Part shown: in pieces, positions 8,913 through 18,481 of the stretch
How positions within the stretch are numbered: position 1 is the first letter of the stretch
How the letters are laid out: the number at the start of each line of letters is the position of its first letter
From: Scytonema tolypothrichoides VB-61278
GTDB taxonomy: Bacteria > Cyanobacteriota > Cyanobacteriia > Cyanobacteriales > Nostocaceae
Direction of reading: 5' to 3'
Assembly: GCF_000828085.3 (NCBI RefSeq)
Contig: NZ_JXCA02000027.1
Location: forward strand, 272,608-336,607
Length of the DNA stretch: 64,000 nt
Position numbers and translations under genes: made by a program
Notes under the pieces: model-generated
The model's database searches: none
The model's input: the letters and a program-made list of their open reading frames with translations, nothing else
What the model was told of the DNA's origin: nothing

Positions 8913-11138
8913 TTATAACCAATTATCATCGTCATCATCCCAGTTATCCTGGTAATTAGGACGGGGTTTGCGTGAATAACCGCCCTCATCAGAGGAACGA
9001 CCTCTCCTGTCATAGTCTCTGTTGTAGTCCTTGCCATAATTTCTGTCGTAGGAATCGCGATCGCGAAGCGGGCGCTCTGCGCCATCGCGCCTTGCACGGC
9101 TCCCTTCGGGAGTATCGCGTTCGCGCAGCGTGCCCGGAGGGCTCAGCGGGCGCTCTGCGCCATCGCCCCTTTGGCGGCTTCCTCCAAACGAATCGCGGTA
9201 TGTATCCCTTGAGTAATCGCGATCATCGCCTCTTGGGCGGCTTCCTCCGGGAGGATCCCGGTCTTTTTCGCCAGTGAAGATTTCACGGATAGTACCAAAC
9301 AAGTCATCCTCTTCATCATCATCGTAGTACTGGCGGACTTCCCGGTTTAGGTCATACAAAGCATCTTGTAGGTCAGCATAAGCTTGGTCAATCCCTCTGT
9401 CATCATTTTCTTTCAAACTTTCGCGGAGTTCTCGACAGATATTATCAATTCTTTGACGGCGGCTGCGAGCAAACTGCATCCCAAAATCCAACGCCACTTC
9501 TCTGAGTTGTCGTTCTGCTTGTATAATCAATGCCTCAGCACGAGTGCGTTTTTCTACCCGTTCTTTGCGTTCCCTGTCAATTTCAGCGTATCTCTCAGCA
9601 TCCTGAATTGCCTGTCTGATTTCTCCTTCGCTCAAGGTAGAAGCACCTTGAACTGTAATACTCTGTTCTCTACCTGTGGTTCTATCCAGAGCAGTCACCT
9701 GTAAAATTCCGTTAGCATCTATATCAAATGATACTTGTATCTGTGGAATGCCACGTGGTGCTGGAGGAATACCATATAGTTTAAAGCGTCCGAGAGACTT
9801 ATTATCTACTGCCATTTCCCGTTCGCCTTGGACGACGTGGACTTCCACTGTATTTTGATTATTTTCTGATGTGGAAAAAATATCAGAGCGGCGTACTGGT
9901 ATAGTGGTGTTGCGAGGAATCAGTTTTTTCATCACGCCGTTGACGGTTTCTAATCCCAAAGACAAGGGCGTGACATCCAACAGCAGGACATCTTTGAGTT
10001 CACCGGCGAGAATACCCGCTTGTATTGCTGCACCTACCGCCACAACTTCATCTGGATTGACGTTTTGGTTGGGTTGTTTGCCAATCATTGCCCGTACAAG
10101 CTGCTGTATCATTGGCATTCGCGTAGCACCACCAACTAGCACAACTTCATCAATGTCTGCGGGTGTTAAACCAGCATCTTTCATGGCGCGTTTGACTGGA
10201 AGGCGTACACGTCCAAGTAAGTCATCAGATAAAGCTTCAAACTCAGAACGAGTCAAACGAGTTTCCAGATGTTTTGGACCTTCTTCATCAGCAGCGATAA
10301 AAGGTAAGTTAATATCGGTGACGCTGACAGAGGAAAGTTCGATTTTGGCTTTTTCGGCTGCTTCTAACAAACGTTGTAAAGCTGAGCGATCGCGTCTTAA
10401 ATCTACCCCCTCGGTTTCTAAAAATTTCTCTGCCAACCAATCGACTATTTTTTTATCAAAATCATTTCCACCGAGTTGCGTGTCTCCACTCGTGGATCTG
10501 ACTTCAAACACTCCATCCCCAACGTCGAGAATCGACACATCAAACGTGCCACCGCCCAAGTCAAAGACTAATATAGTTTCAGTGCTGCCGCGATCCAATC
10601 CGTAAGCCAAAGAAGCAGCTGTCGGTTCATTGAGAATTCGCAGTACTTCCAAGCCTGCTATTCTACCAGCATCTCGTGTTGCTTGGCGCTGAGAATCATT
10701 AAAATAAGCAGGAACGGTGATAACTGCCCCTGTGACTGGATCACCCAGGTACTTACTGGCGTCTTCTGCCAGTTTCTTTAGCACCATTGCGGAAATTTCT
10801 TCTGGAGCAAAATCTTTATTGAGACGAGGACAAGAAATTTTGATGTTACCAACCTCATCTTTACGGATAGTATATGGCACTCGCTTTGAATCTGGGCTTA
10901 GTTCGCCATACCTGCGCCCAATGAAGCGTTTCACGGCGAAAAAGGTATCTTGTGGGTTGAGGAGGGTTTGTCGTCGTGCCATTTGCCCAACAACTCTTTC
11001 GCCTTCTTTGGTGAAGCCAACTACGGAGGGAGTCGTTCGCATTCCTTCTGCATTGGCAATCACCACCGGCTTGCCACCCTCCATGACGGCAACTACTGAG
11101 TTGGTTGTACCCAAGTCAATGCCGACTACCTTGCCCAT
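8913..11138 (-). CDS. dnaK: Molecular chaperone DnaK (DnaK3-like, extended C-terminus)
   Basis: Hsp70 chaperone of 741 residues. The nucleotide-binding domain begins [13 protein letters not shown] and holds [14 protein letters not shown] near residue 195 and [13 protein letters not shown] near 335. The substrate-binding domain follows with [14 protein letters not shown]. After about residue 600 the protein leaves the standard DnaK pattern: an acidic patch [16 protein letters not shown], then a ~130-residue tail very rich in Arg, Asp, Gly and Ser. Long C-terminal extensions mark cyanobacterial DnaK3, a membrane-associated paralogue. Part of the tail is encoded by GC-rich interspersed repeats (about 9060-9190), giving RDGAERPL twice. 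A Shine-Dalgarno-like AGGAG precedes the ATG. No CIRCE element is present upstream. Confidence 0.95.
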   Translation of the reverse strand: MGKVVGIDLGTTNSVVAVMEGGKPVVIANAEGMRTTPSVVGFTKEGERVVGQMARRQTLLNPQDTFFAVKRFIGRRYGELSPDSKRVPYTIRKDEVGNIKISCPRLNKDFAPEEISAMVLKKLAEDASKYLGDPVTGAVITVPAYFNDSQRQATRDAGRIAGLEVLRILNEPTAASLAYGLDRGSTETILVFDLGGGTFDVSILDVGDGVFEVRSTSGDTQLGGNDFDKKIVDWLAEKFLETEGVDLRRDRSALQRLLEAAEKAKIELSSVSVTDINLPFIAADEEGPKHLETRLTRSEFEALSDDLLGRVRLPVKRAMKDAGLTPADIDEVVLVGGATRMPMIQQLVRAMIGKQPNQNVNPDEVVAVGAAIQAGILAGELKDVLLLDVTPLSLGLETVNGVMKKLIPRNTTIPVRRSDIFSTSENNQNTVEVHVVQGEREMAVDNKSLGRFKLYGIPPAPRGIPQIQVSFDIDANGILQVTALDRTTGREQSITVQGASTLSEGEIRQAIQDAERYAEIDRERKERVEKRTRAEALIIQAERQLREVALDFGMQFARSRRQRIDNICRELRESLKENDDRGIDQAYADLQDALYDLNREVRQYYDDDEEDDLFGTIREIFTGEKDRDPPGGSRPRGDDRDYSRDTYRDSFGGSRQRGDGAERPLSPPGTLRERDTPEGSRARRDGAERPLRDRDSYDRNYGKDYNRDYDRRGRSSDEGGYSRKPRPNYQDNWDDDDDNWL
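9060..9190. repeat. GC-rich interspersed repeat inside the dnaK 3' end
   Basis: The unit GGGCGCTCTGCGCCATCGC occurs twice, at about 9069-9087 and 9149-9167, with further palindromic GC-rich units between. The block is in frame with dnaK and encodes the repeated RDGAERPL tail segment. Its composition resembles intergenic repeats elsewhere in the window, not the rest of dnaK. Confidence 0.75.
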
Positions 11139-11255
11139 GCGTTTTTGTTCTCCTATAGTGTCTTATAAATTAATTTGTTTAGATCTAATGCTTGATTTAT
11201 TGTATCTTGCTGTTGAGAATTACACGGTCAAACAGTGTTCCTCGTTAGTTAATTT

Positions 11256-12104
11256 GTGAATCTAAAGAATCAGCTCGAAAGTCATCTCACCTCGATAGTC
11301 CGCGATCGCGATCCCTATCTAGCGACTGCTGGACATTTTTTTGTCCAAGAATACATTCGTCAACAATTTGCTCAATGGGGAAGTGTGGAAATCCACACCT
11401 TTAGAGTCGGGAGCAAAACTTGTCAAAACCTCATTTTGAATTTACCTTCACAACCTGAGTCCGAAAAAAGAGATTTACCTCCTATTTTAATTGGTGCCCA
11501 TTATGATGCTGTTCCTGGAACACCAGGTGCAGATGATAATGCTACAGGTATAGCAGTTTTGCTGGAATTGGCAAGAATGTTTGCATCCGTTCCAACAAAA
11601 TATCCCCTGCAACTGGTCGCTTTTGACATGGAAGAATACGGTTTATTAGGTAGCACGGAGTATGCGGCTTACCTCAAGCAAGAGCAGCAACCGTTACGCT
11701 TAATGATTTCTTTGGAAATGCTTGGATATTGCGACCCAACTCCAGGTTCTCAAAGTTACCCGTCTCCTCTGAAATATTTTTACCCTAATTGTGGTGATTT
11801 TATTGCTTTAATTGGTAATTGGCGAACAATTCGTGACCTAATTTGTATTAGCCGCAGTATTCGTAAAGTCGGTGTACCAAGTCAGTGGTTACCAGTACCT
11901 AATAGAGGTTTAATCGTTCGTCAGACAAGACAAAGTGACCATGCACCTTTTTGGGATGCAGGTTATCCAGCAATCATGGTGACAGATACAGCATTTATGC
12001 GTAATCCAAATTATCATAAACCTAGCGATACTATTGATACTTTAGATTTAGATTTTCTCACTGGTGTTTGTCAAGGTTTGGAAAGCGGTATTCGGCATTT
12101 GTAA
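11256..12104 (+). CDS. M28 family zinc metallopeptidase
   Basis: Aminopeptidase-like protein of 282 residues with a GTG start (MNLKNQLESHL). The M28 zinc-binding motifs are visible: HYDAVPGTPGADDNATG (about residues 82-98) supplies the first His and the bridging Asp, DMEEYGLLGS the catalytic and binding Glu, and SDHAPFWDAGYPAIMVTD the last His. No signal peptide is apparent, so it is probably cytosolic. The coding start is divergent from dnaK across 117 bases. The natural substrate cannot be read from the sequence; released peptides or glutaminyl-type substrates are known for the family. Confidence 0.9.
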   Translation: MNLKNQLESHLTSIVRDRDPYLATAGHFFVQEYIRQQFAQWGSVEIHTFRVGSKTCQNLILNLPSQPESEKRDLPPILIGAHYDAVPGTPGADDNATGIAVLLELARMFASVPTKYPLQLVAFDMEEYGLLGSTEYAAYLKQEQQPLRLMISLEMLGYCDPTPGSQSYPSPLKYFYPNCGDFIALIGNWRTIRDLICISRSIRKVGVPSQWLPVPNRGLIVRQTRQSDHAPFWDAGYPAIMVTDTAFMRNPNYHKPSDTIDTLDLDFLTGVCQGLESGIRHL

Positions 12105-12196
12105 AAAGACAGATATTTTTTATTGAAAAGTATTGAACTATAAGGTTTAGGACAAGAGTTTTTAAAATATGTTTATGAGCGACAGGTAACCTGATT

Positions 12197-12760
12197 ATGG
12201 TTAAGACAAGTATCAGAAAAAAACTCACGTTAGAAGAATTTATGGCGCTTCCACAAGGAGATGTCAACTATGAGTTTGTAGATAGTTATGCAGTGCCTAA
12301 AGTGTCCCCCAAATTCTTTCATTCGACTTTACAATTAACTCTGGGACTCTTGCTTCGTACTTGGTGTAAAGGAAAAGGTAGAATCGGTTCAGAGTGGGCA
12401 ATTATTTTAAAGCGTCAGGGGCAAGATTGGGCACTTGTACCGGATTTGACTTATATTTCTTATAAACGTTTACCGAAAGTGTGGAAGCGCAATGAAGCTT
12501 GTCCTGTTCCTCCGGAATTGGTAATTGAAATTATTTCTCCAGACCAAACAATGAAGGAATTTGAAGACAAAGCACGAGATTATTTTGCTGCTGGAGTGTC
12601 ACGAGTTTGGATTGTCGATCCAGAAGCAATAACTATCAAAGTCTTTGTCTCGGCTGAAGAAAGTCAAGTTTACAGTGATAATATGCCGATTGTAGATACT
12701 CTGCTTCCAGGTTTGGAGTTAACAGTTAGACAAGTTTTTGAAGAGGCAGAATTGCTTTGA
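12197..12760 (+). CDS. Uma2 family endonuclease-like protein
   Basis: Protein of 187 residues of the Uma2/DUF820 family, which adopts a PD-(D/E)XK nuclease-type fold and is highly expanded in cyanobacteria. Family hallmarks are LTLEEFMALP near the N-terminus, the PDLTYIS segment, PELVIEIISPD and the AGVSRVWIVDPE segment with its acidic and Glu positions. The biological role of these proteins is not established. It stands alone between the M28 peptidase and der on the same strand. Confidence 0.88.
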   Translation: MVKTSIRKKLTLEEFMALPQGDVNYEFVDSYAVPKVSPKFFHSTLQLTLGLLLRTWCKGKGRIGSEWAIILKRQGQDWALVPDLTYISYKRLPKVWKRNEACPVPPELVIEIISPDQTMKEFEDKARDYFAAGVSRVWIVDPEAITIKVFVSAEESQVYSDNMPIVDTLLPGLELTVRQVFEEAELL

Positions 12761-12938
12761 ATGCTGGTGGTGCTCTTGTGATTAAGAATAATTAGAATTT
12801 ATCACCCAAAGTTAAGAAAACTTTTCCCTCTAAGTTAGTTATTGTCTGTAAACTAAGTTTCCTGAGTTTTTTCTCCAACAGACAATAGTATCAGCAGAAA
12901 CCGCTAGAATAGAGATTTGGAGCATTGTGCATCCGCTT

Positions 12939-14300
12939 ATGAGTCTTCCTATAGTTGCTATTATTGGTCGCCCGAATGTAGGCAAATCTACCTTGGTGAA
13001 TCGTCTTGCCGAGGAACAATCTGCTATTGTTCATGATCAACCAGGTATGACGCGCGATCGCACTTACAAACCAGCATACTGGCGCGATCGCGAGTTTACA
13101 GTTGTTGATACTGGTGGTTTGGTCTTTAATGATGACACCGAATTTTTACCACTAATTCGCCAACAAGCAATGGCAGCACTCACAGAAGCAAGTGTTGCTA
13201 TTTTTGTAGTAGATGGTCGCACAGGACCAACACCCGCTGATGAAGAAATTGCTGAGTGGTTACGACAACAAAAAGTCCCTGTTCTGCTGGCTGTTAATAA
13301 ATGCGAATCCCCAGAACAAGGTTTCATTCAAGCTGCTGAATTTTGGGAATTGGGTTTGGGCGAACCTTTCCCAATCTCCGCTATTCATGGAAGTGGTACA
13401 GGAGACTTACTTGATGTAGTGATTAACTATCTTCCTGCTACAACAGAAGTCCCAGAAACTAATGAGATTAAAGTGGCAATAGTGGGACGTCCAAATGTCG
13501 GTAAATCGAGTTTATTGAATGCTTTTGTGGGAGAAACAAGGGCAATTGTTAGCCCAATTTCTGGTACCACCCGTGATGCAATTGATACTGTCGTGGAACG
13601 AAAGGGGCAAATTTACCGCTTGATTGATACGGCAGGAATTCGCAAAAAGAAGAATGTAGAATATGGCCCGGAATTCTTCAGCATCAATCGTGCTTTTAAA
13701 GCAATTCGTCGCGCTGATGTGGTTTTATTGGTGATAGATGCCCTTGATGGTGTCACAGAGCAAGACCAAAAACTAGTTGGGCGTGTTACTGAAGAAGGTC
13801 GAGCTTGTATTATTGTGGTCAATAAGTGGGATGCTGTCGAAAAAGATTCTTACACGATTTATGATTACGAAAAACATCTGCAAGAACGACTGCATTTTAC
13901 TGAATGGGCAGAAACGATTTTTGTCAGTGCCTTGACTGGGCAACGGGTAGAAAAGATTTTGGAATTGGTCGATAAAGCAGCCGAGTCACACAAACGTCGT
14001 GTGAGTACAGCGGTTATTAACGAAGTTTTGGAAGAAGCAATGGGTTGGCACTCGCCGACAGTTTCTCGTTCTGGACGCCAAGGCAAAATTTACTATGGCA
14101 CACAAGTTAGTAGTCAACCGCCTACAATAGCATTGTTTGTCAACGATTCAAAACGCTTTAACGATAACTACCGCCGCTATATCGAGCGACAATTTCGCGA
14201 ACATTTGGGCTTTCAAGGAACTCCTATCCGTATACTATGGCGGAGTAAAAAAGTCCGTGAAGTTGAAGGTACTAATGCCAATCGAGCTACCCGCGTGTAG
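12939..14300 (+). CDS. der: Ribosome biogenesis GTPase Der (EngA)
   Basis: Tandem-GTPase needed for 50S ribosomal subunit assembly. Two G domains are evident: [14 protein letters not shown] with DTGGLV and NKCE near the N-terminus, and [14 protein letters not shown] near residue 185 with DTAGI and NKWD. A C-terminal KH-like domain ends in [17 protein letters not shown] chose the ATG at 12939 ([13 protein letters not shown]), which fits the family; an in-frame GTG twelve bases upstream would only add MHPL. The total of about 453 residues is normal. The EcfT-like gene follows on the same strand. Confidence 0.96.
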   Translation: MSLPIVAIIGRPNVGKSTLVNRLAEEQSAIVHDQPGMTRDRTYKPAYWRDREFTVVDTGGLVFNDDTEFLPLIRQQAMAALTEASVAIFVVDGRTGPTPADEEIAEWLRQQKVPVLLAVNKCESPEQGFIQAAEFWELGLGEPFPISAIHGSGTGDLLDVVINYLPATTEVPETNEIKVAIVGRPNVGKSSLLNAFVGETRAIVSPISGTTRDAIDTVVERKGQIYRLIDTAGIRKKKNVEYGPEFFSINRAFKAIRRADVVLLVIDALDGVTEQDQKLVGRVTEEGRACIIVVNKWDAVEKDSYTIYDYEKHLQERLHFTEWAETIFVSALTGQRVEKILELVDKAAESHKRRVSTAVINEVLEEAMGWHSPTVSRSGRQGKIYYGTQVSSQPPTIALFVNDSKRFNDNYRRYIERQFREHLGFQGTPIRILWRSKKVREVEGTNANRATRV

Positions 14301-14527
14301 TGCTCACAAGTCATCAGTCATGAGTATTTGGCAATTGACCCTTACGGGAACGCGGGTCGCCTCTGTCCGGAAAACGTCAGGTGCTCTACTTGGGGAGACA
14401 CGCCAGGTGCTACAAGTCGGCACAGCGTTTCCCTTCGCACTGGCTCCCCAAGACCGCACTGGCTCCCCTCCAGCAGCGCTGCCTCACTCATGACTCATGA
14501 TTAACGACTCATGATTAATAATTATAA
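14301..14527. repeat. Repeat-rich spacer between der and the EcfT-like gene
   Basis: Contains CAGGTGCT twice, CACTGGCTCCCC twice, and a short ATGACTCATGATTAA-type tandem tract just before the next start codon. No ORF is supportable. The last tract is of the same simple-repeat class seen elsewhere in the window. Confidence 0.5.
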
Positions 14528-15454
14528 ATGGATTTACTGCGATCGCTACCAATTGGGCTTTACTTAGAACAACCTCAAACTTGGTTACATAAACTCGACC
14601 CACGAGTCAAGTTAATCTGGTTGATGAGCTTTCTGACAACTTACATTCTTGCCAATAACTTATGGCGCGTGCTGTTGGTAGTACTGTTGATTATTGCTAC
14701 TTTAATAGCGCGAATTCCCCGAAAAGTTTGGCAGCAGCAAATGGGGTTGGTGTTGACAGCGTCCTTTTTTATTTTAGTCATTTTACCTATCACTCCTGAT
14801 GGACTTGGTATCAAGTATCAACCGCGCTTACCAATTAACCAACAAGTCTTAACAGAACAATCAGCTTCGACTCCGTCTACTCCAGCAGCTTTGTCAGCCA
14901 ATAAGCAGCAAGGTTATAAGTATGTGTTGTTTGACAAAGGTTCAATCAAAGTGACTCGCCGTTCTTTAGATTTGGCAATAACTGCGAGTACAATGCTGTT
15001 TACTCTTATTTACAGTAGCAATTTGTATCTGTTGACAACCGCAACAGAGGAAATCACCGCTGCTATAGAAAGCTTAATGCAACCCTTGCGACGCTTGAAG
15101 TTACCTGTGACTGAGATAACTTTGACTTTAACTTTATCGTTACGATTTATTCCCCTCGTTTTAGAAGAAATCCAAAATTTAATTCGTTCTGTAATGACGA
15201 GGGCTATAAATTGGAAAAAGTTAGGATTGAAAGGAGCTGTTAAAGTTTGGATGTTGGTAGCAGAACGCCTGTTGGAAAATTTGTTACTCAGGGCAGAGCA
15301 AATGGCGAGTGCAATGACGGTGCGAGGGTTTACAAGTCCTAGTGAACATCGTGTGCAATGGCACGATTTACGATTGAGAAGAGGTGATTGGCTGGCGATC
15401 GCAATTTTAATTTTATTTTGGGGACTGCGCCTAGCAATAGGAACTGAAGTTTAA
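14528..15454 (+). CDS. Energy-coupling factor transporter transmembrane protein (EcfT/CbiQ family)
   Basis: Integral membrane protein of 308 residues with about five to six hydrophobic helices. It begins HKLDPRVKLIWLMSF, the typical EcfT/CbiQ N-terminal motif. Near the C-terminus RAEQMASAMTVRGF provides the Ala-x-x-x-x-x-Arg-Gly coupling motif that contacts the ATPases. Between the helices a hydrophilic insert of about 45 residues (near 100-145) is rich in Ser/Thr/Gln. No EcfA ATPase or S-component gene is adjacent, so it must work with subunits encoded elsewhere, and its vitamin or metal substrate cannot be named. Confidence 0.9.
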   Translation: MDLLRSLPIGLYLEQPQTWLHKLDPRVKLIWLMSFLTTYILANNLWRVLLVVLLIIATLIARIPRKVWQQQMGLVLTASFFILVILPITPDGLGIKYQPRLPINQQVLTEQSASTPSTPAALSANKQQGYKYVLFDKGSIKVTRRSLDLAITASTMLFTLIYSSNLYLLTTATEEITAAIESLMQPLRRLKLPVTEITLTLTLSLRFIPLVLEEIQNLIRSVMTRAINWKKLGLKGAVKVWMLVAERLLENLLLRAEQMASAMTVRGFTSPSEHRVQWHDLRLRRGDWLAIAILILFWGLRLAIGTEV

Positions 15455-15691
15455 AAAATATGCTTATTAAAGGCAACAACAATTAGTTTCTTAACTTTTA
15501 GGTTAAACCGTCAGAAGCCCCACACTGTACTTTGAAAAAGTCAGTGTCCCATGAATGGCAACTTCTGGTATTTTTAATGAGTCAATTAACTGATCAATCA
15601 CTTGACTCATAGTTTTTTCTGTTAAAGCTGCATATAAACGAAGCGATTATCAATCTCCGCTCTGATATTCTAACTCTGAGATATTTATCTT

Positions 15692-15927
15692 TTGTCAAAG
15701 TTAACCCGAATAACACCAGTCAACTTTGCTCTTGTTGTAACGCATACGTACCGAAAGATTTGTCAATGCGTTTACACGAATGTGAGTGTGGTTATGTCGC
15801 AGATAGAGACGTAAACGCCGGTGTGAACATCAAGAGAGTTGGGCAGGGCGTCTTCCCAACTATAAAACGCCGAAAAGATAGTAGTGTCTCAGTAGTCTGT
15901 CATAGAAAGAGTGGTACCATCTCCTAG
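15692..15927 (+). pseudogene. 3' remnant of an IS200/IS605-type tnpB
   Basis: An open frame with no start encodes only the C-terminal part of TnpB. It has the zinc ribbon (QLCSCCNAYVPKD ... HECECGYVADRDVNAGVNI), including the RDxNAxxNI motif that carries the last catalytic Asp. The nuclease core upstream is missing: about 240 bases before it show no TnpB homology in any frame. A perfect 9-bp hairpin lies 4 bases after the stop, like the subterminal hairpin of IS200/IS605 right ends. It is the relic of an old insertion. Confidence 0.85.
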
Positions 15928-15931
15928 GAAG

Positions 15932-15959
15932 CCTACACTGACCTTCGGTACAGTGTAGG
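15932..15959 (+). repeat. Terminal hairpin of the tnpB relic
   Basis: CCTACACTG and CAGTGTAGG form a perfect 9-bp stem with a 10-base loop, 4 bases after the tnpB-remnant stop. The position and form fit a right-end hairpin of an IS200/IS605 element. A Rho-independent terminator is less likely because no T-run follows. Confidence 0.6.
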
Positions 15960-16007
15960 AGTACGTCACTATTATGCGATCACTTCCTGGAAAATACACA
16001 GATAAGA

Positions 16008-16883
16008 GTGAGTATTTCTACAATGCGTCGTGCGCTAAAAAAAATATTATTAACGAGTTTTATAGCATCTACACAGGTTTTGGCTCAACAGATACCGACA
16101 GTCTTCCCACAAGAAAATCATTTTATGTTTATTATTATGGGACAATCAAACGCTATTGGATCTGCGGCGTGGGAAGATAACAAAGATATTGCATCGCTAC
16201 CAAACGTTCGAGTTTATGATATGGGCGCTAATTTACCGGATGAGGTATGGTCTACGGATCTAGCAGGTCTTCACAAGTTTTGGGGAAGAACTGTTGGGTT
16301 CGGTAATTCCTTCGCCGTAAAGATATCCCAGGATTTTCCCGATCTGAAAATTGATTTGATGCCCTGCGCTGTTCCTGCTCAGAGCATTGATAGGTTTAAG
16401 AAAGGTTCTATAAAAAAGTTAAACTTTTTTAATGAGGATAAGAGCTCTTTTCATACAGGTGATAATAACCTTTACGAGTATTGCATGCGCCGTGTTCGAA
16501 ATGCTCAAACCAAAGGAGGAGGAAAAGTTGCGGCTGTTCTGTTTCATCAAGGGGAATCCGATTTCGGTCAATCGGTGTGGGAAACAAAAGTCATAGCCTT
16601 GATTAAAAACCTTAGGAATGAGCCAAATATTGAGGATAATCTTCCTTTTATCATAGGAGAATTAAGTTATAAAATGGGTCCGTCGCAGACTCACAATACT
16701 ATGATCAATCATATTGCGGCTACGCAACAAAATGTTAGTGTTGTTTCAAGTCGTGATATTTCTGTCCAAGATGATAACATTCATTTTACAGCAGAAGGCT
16801 TGCGTCGAATGGGACTTCAATACGCTGAAGCATGGAAAAAATATCATCGCAGTTCTTTTAACGGAACACTTACCTATAGATAG
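16008..16883 (+). CDS. Secreted SGNH / sialate O-acetylesterase-like protein
   Basis: Predicted exported esterase of 291 residues. The N-terminus is basic, then hydrophobic, with a signal-peptidase site near TQVLAQQ. FIIMGQSNAIGSAAW contains the GQSN block with the nucleophile Ser, LFHQGESDFG the QGESD block, and DDNIHFTAEGLRRMG the C-terminal DxxH pair. This block set belongs to the SASA/carbohydrate esterase 6 families, which remove acetyl groups from sugars. The GTG at 16008 or the ATG at 16023 could be the start; the signal peptide is complete from either. It is isolated beside a transposon relic and the glycan locus; a role in trimming acetylated polysaccharide is only inference. Confidence 0.82.
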   Translation: MSISTMRRALKKILLTSFIASTQVLAQQIPTVFPQENHFMFIIMGQSNAIGSAAWEDNKDIASLPNVRVYDMGANLPDEVWSTDLAGLHKFWGRTVGFGNSFAVKISQDFPDLKIDLMPCAVPAQSIDRFKKGSIKKLNFFNEDKSSFHTGDNNLYEYCMRRVRNAQTKGGGKVAAVLFHQGESDFGQSVWETKVIALIKNLRNEPNIEDNLPFIIGELSYKMGPSQTHNTMINHIAATQQNVSVVSSRDISVQDDNIHFTAEGLRRMGLQYAEAWKKYHRSSFNGTLTYR

Positions 16884-16986
16884 CGCTATATTTTTGAACA
16901 GATTATAGTTTTCGAGGATTTTTAGATAGCGGGCAAGTCTCACAGAGAGGTAGAGCATTTCTTTAGAGCTAGTGAAATACTTACCC

Positions 16987-17004
16987 AGTCCGTTTAAACG
17001 GACT
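16987..17004. repeat. 18-bp perfect palindrome
   Basis: AGTCCGTTTAAACGGACT is its own reverse complement. It lies between the convergent esterase and glycosyltransferase genes. There is no loop and no T-run on either side, so a protein-binding site or remnant repeat is as likely as a terminator. Confidence 0.6.
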
Positions 17005-17068
17005 TAAACTTTGAGCCAAGAAATTTATTTATTGGCGGATGAAAAAGCAGGTCAAGATTTGAGTTTGG

Positions 17069-18313
17069 CTACTTGGCTTTATATTGTTTCATAGCTTCAA
17101 CATAAACTTCTCTAAACTTCTGAGCAACTTTACTCCAAGTGTATCTTGATAAGACTTTTTCACGACCAGCATCACCTAAAGTTTTTGCCCAAGAAGAGTT
17201 TTTTAAAAACTCTATAATTGCTTCTGCCAACATTTCCTGATTCTTATAATCTACCAAAAGGCCATCTTTTCCCTCGTCTATCACCCAAGGTATTGCTCCA
17301 GCACGACAACCAATGACAGGTTTACCTGCAGCCCAAGCTTCTAAAAATGCAATTCCAAAAGACTCAAAACCAGAAGGATAAGCAAACACATCTACAGCAG
17401 AAAATAAGAGGGGTTTCTCTTCATTAGAAAAGTTATAATAAAGTTTGACTTGCTTTTTACATGGTTCTGGTAATTGATGGATAATATTTTCCACTTTTTC
17501 TGCAAACATTGTCTTTGCTCCTGCTAATAGAAGCTGCACATCAGGGAAAATTTGCCAAACAAGTGTCATTGCTTGTACAAGGGTATCTACTCCTTTGTGT
17601 CCTCCAAATTGTCCAATAAAACCTACAACTGGTTGCTCTTTGAAACCAAAGTAATTTTTGGCTTGAGTTGAGGAAATTTGTGCAAATGGTTCTGGATCAA
17701 CTCCTACTCCTATGACAACAACACGTTCAGGTGAAACTCCTTGTTGAATAACGTAATCTGCCTCGTATTTTGTATTAGATAAATAATAAGTAGATTGCTG
17801 AATAGCACTATAAATTCTAGAGCGTTGAAATGCCCAATTATCCTGTGGATGTATCCCTCCATGAAGGACACATGGTCTTTTAGAGTTTCTTGCACTGTTA
17901 AGCGCTGCGTACATGTGTAACAAGGGAAAAGATGAAGCAGCAATAATATCAGCGGGAAATTCTTGGATAGCTTTTTTTAAGCCAGGAATGATTGGTCCTC
18001 CTGATATTGTTCTTAAATGTTCGTTGAATGGTAAGCGCAGACGATAAGCAACTTTTTGAGGAAATCGAACCATTTGACTGATTCGGCTATTGACTGGAAA
18101 ACGCCGCACTTTGACACCGTTTATTTCTTCTTCACCTGGTTGCAAGCGTGGTAGCTTTGGATTAAAAAAACCTTCTCCATTGAAGCAATTTGTGGTGAAG
18201 ACTGTGACTTCATCGCCAAATTGTCGAACTAATTCTTCGGAAACACGTTGGATGAGTAATTCTGTACCCCCAATTGCTGGGGTATAACCTTGAGTAACGT
18301 GCAGAATTTTCAT
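17069..18313 (-). CDS. Glycosyltransferase family 4 protein
   Basis: GT-B glycosyltransferase of 414 residues, last gene of the glycan locus. I start it at the ATG giving MKILHVTQGYTPAIGGTE, a classic GT4 N-terminus; a longer frame upstream (to 18400) passes through repeat DNA. The donor-binding domain has VGFIGQFGGHKGVDTLVQAM and the GT4 E-x7-E region GFESFGIAFLEAWAAGKPVIG. The sugar and acceptor cannot be read from sequence. A spacer of about 170 bases with GC-rich repeats separates it from the next gene, so it may be transcribed separately. Confidence 0.92.
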   Translation of the reverse strand: MKILHVTQGYTPAIGGTELLIQRVSEELVRQFGDEVTVFTTNCFNGEGFFNPKLPRLQPGEEEINGVKVRRFPVNSRISQMVRFPQKVAYRLRLPFNEHLRTISGGPIIPGLKKAIQEFPADIIAASSFPLLHMYAALNSARNSKRPCVLHGGIHPQDNWAFQRSRIYSAIQQSTYYLSNTKYEADYVIQQGVSPERVVVIGVGVDPEPFAQISSTQAKNYFGFKEQPVVGFIGQFGGHKGVDTLVQAMTLVWQIFPDVQLLLAGAKTMFAEKVENIIHQLPEPCKKQVKLYYNFSNEEKPLLFSAVDVFAYPSGFESFGIAFLEAWAAGKPVIGCRAGAIPWVIDEGKDGLLVDYKNQEMLAEAIIEFLKNSSWAKTLGDAGREKVLSRYTWSKVAQKFREVYVEAMKQYKAK

Positions 18314-18394
18314 AATTTGAACGTTCACGTAGTGTGCGCCCTTGGCGCATACCGCCAAGTCGCCAAGGACGCCAAGAAAAGAGAAAAAAGAGAA

Positions 18395-18435
18395 CTTCAC
18401 ATAAGCGCAAGCGCACGCCCAAAGGGCTTATGATT
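18395..18435. repeat. GC-rich palindromic repeat
   Basis: ATAAGCGCAAGCGCACGCCC followed by AAAGGGCTTAT forms a hairpin-capable unit. A near-identical GTAAGCGCAAGCGCACGC core recurs at about 36141-36160. It belongs to the dispersed GC-rich repeat family of this genome. Confidence 0.6.
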
Positions 18436-18481
18436 TAGGATTACTATATACTTATGTCAAGTTAGTAGCTTTTATTGAGTT

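Noticed and set aside
9871..10605. Long (244-codon) plus-strand ORF opposite dnaK.
   Set aside because: It is antisense to a strongly conserved gene; the Ser/Thr/Pro-rich composition is what the reverse strand of dnaK codons gives.
11139..11255. CIRCE-type operator in front of dnaK.
   Set aside because: No TTAGCACTC/GAGTGCTAA inverted repeat is present in the spacer.
15503..15610. Minus-strand 35-codon ORF upstream of the tnpB relic.
   Set aside because: Short, without a Shine-Dalgarno sequence or known motif; could be debris of the destroyed element.
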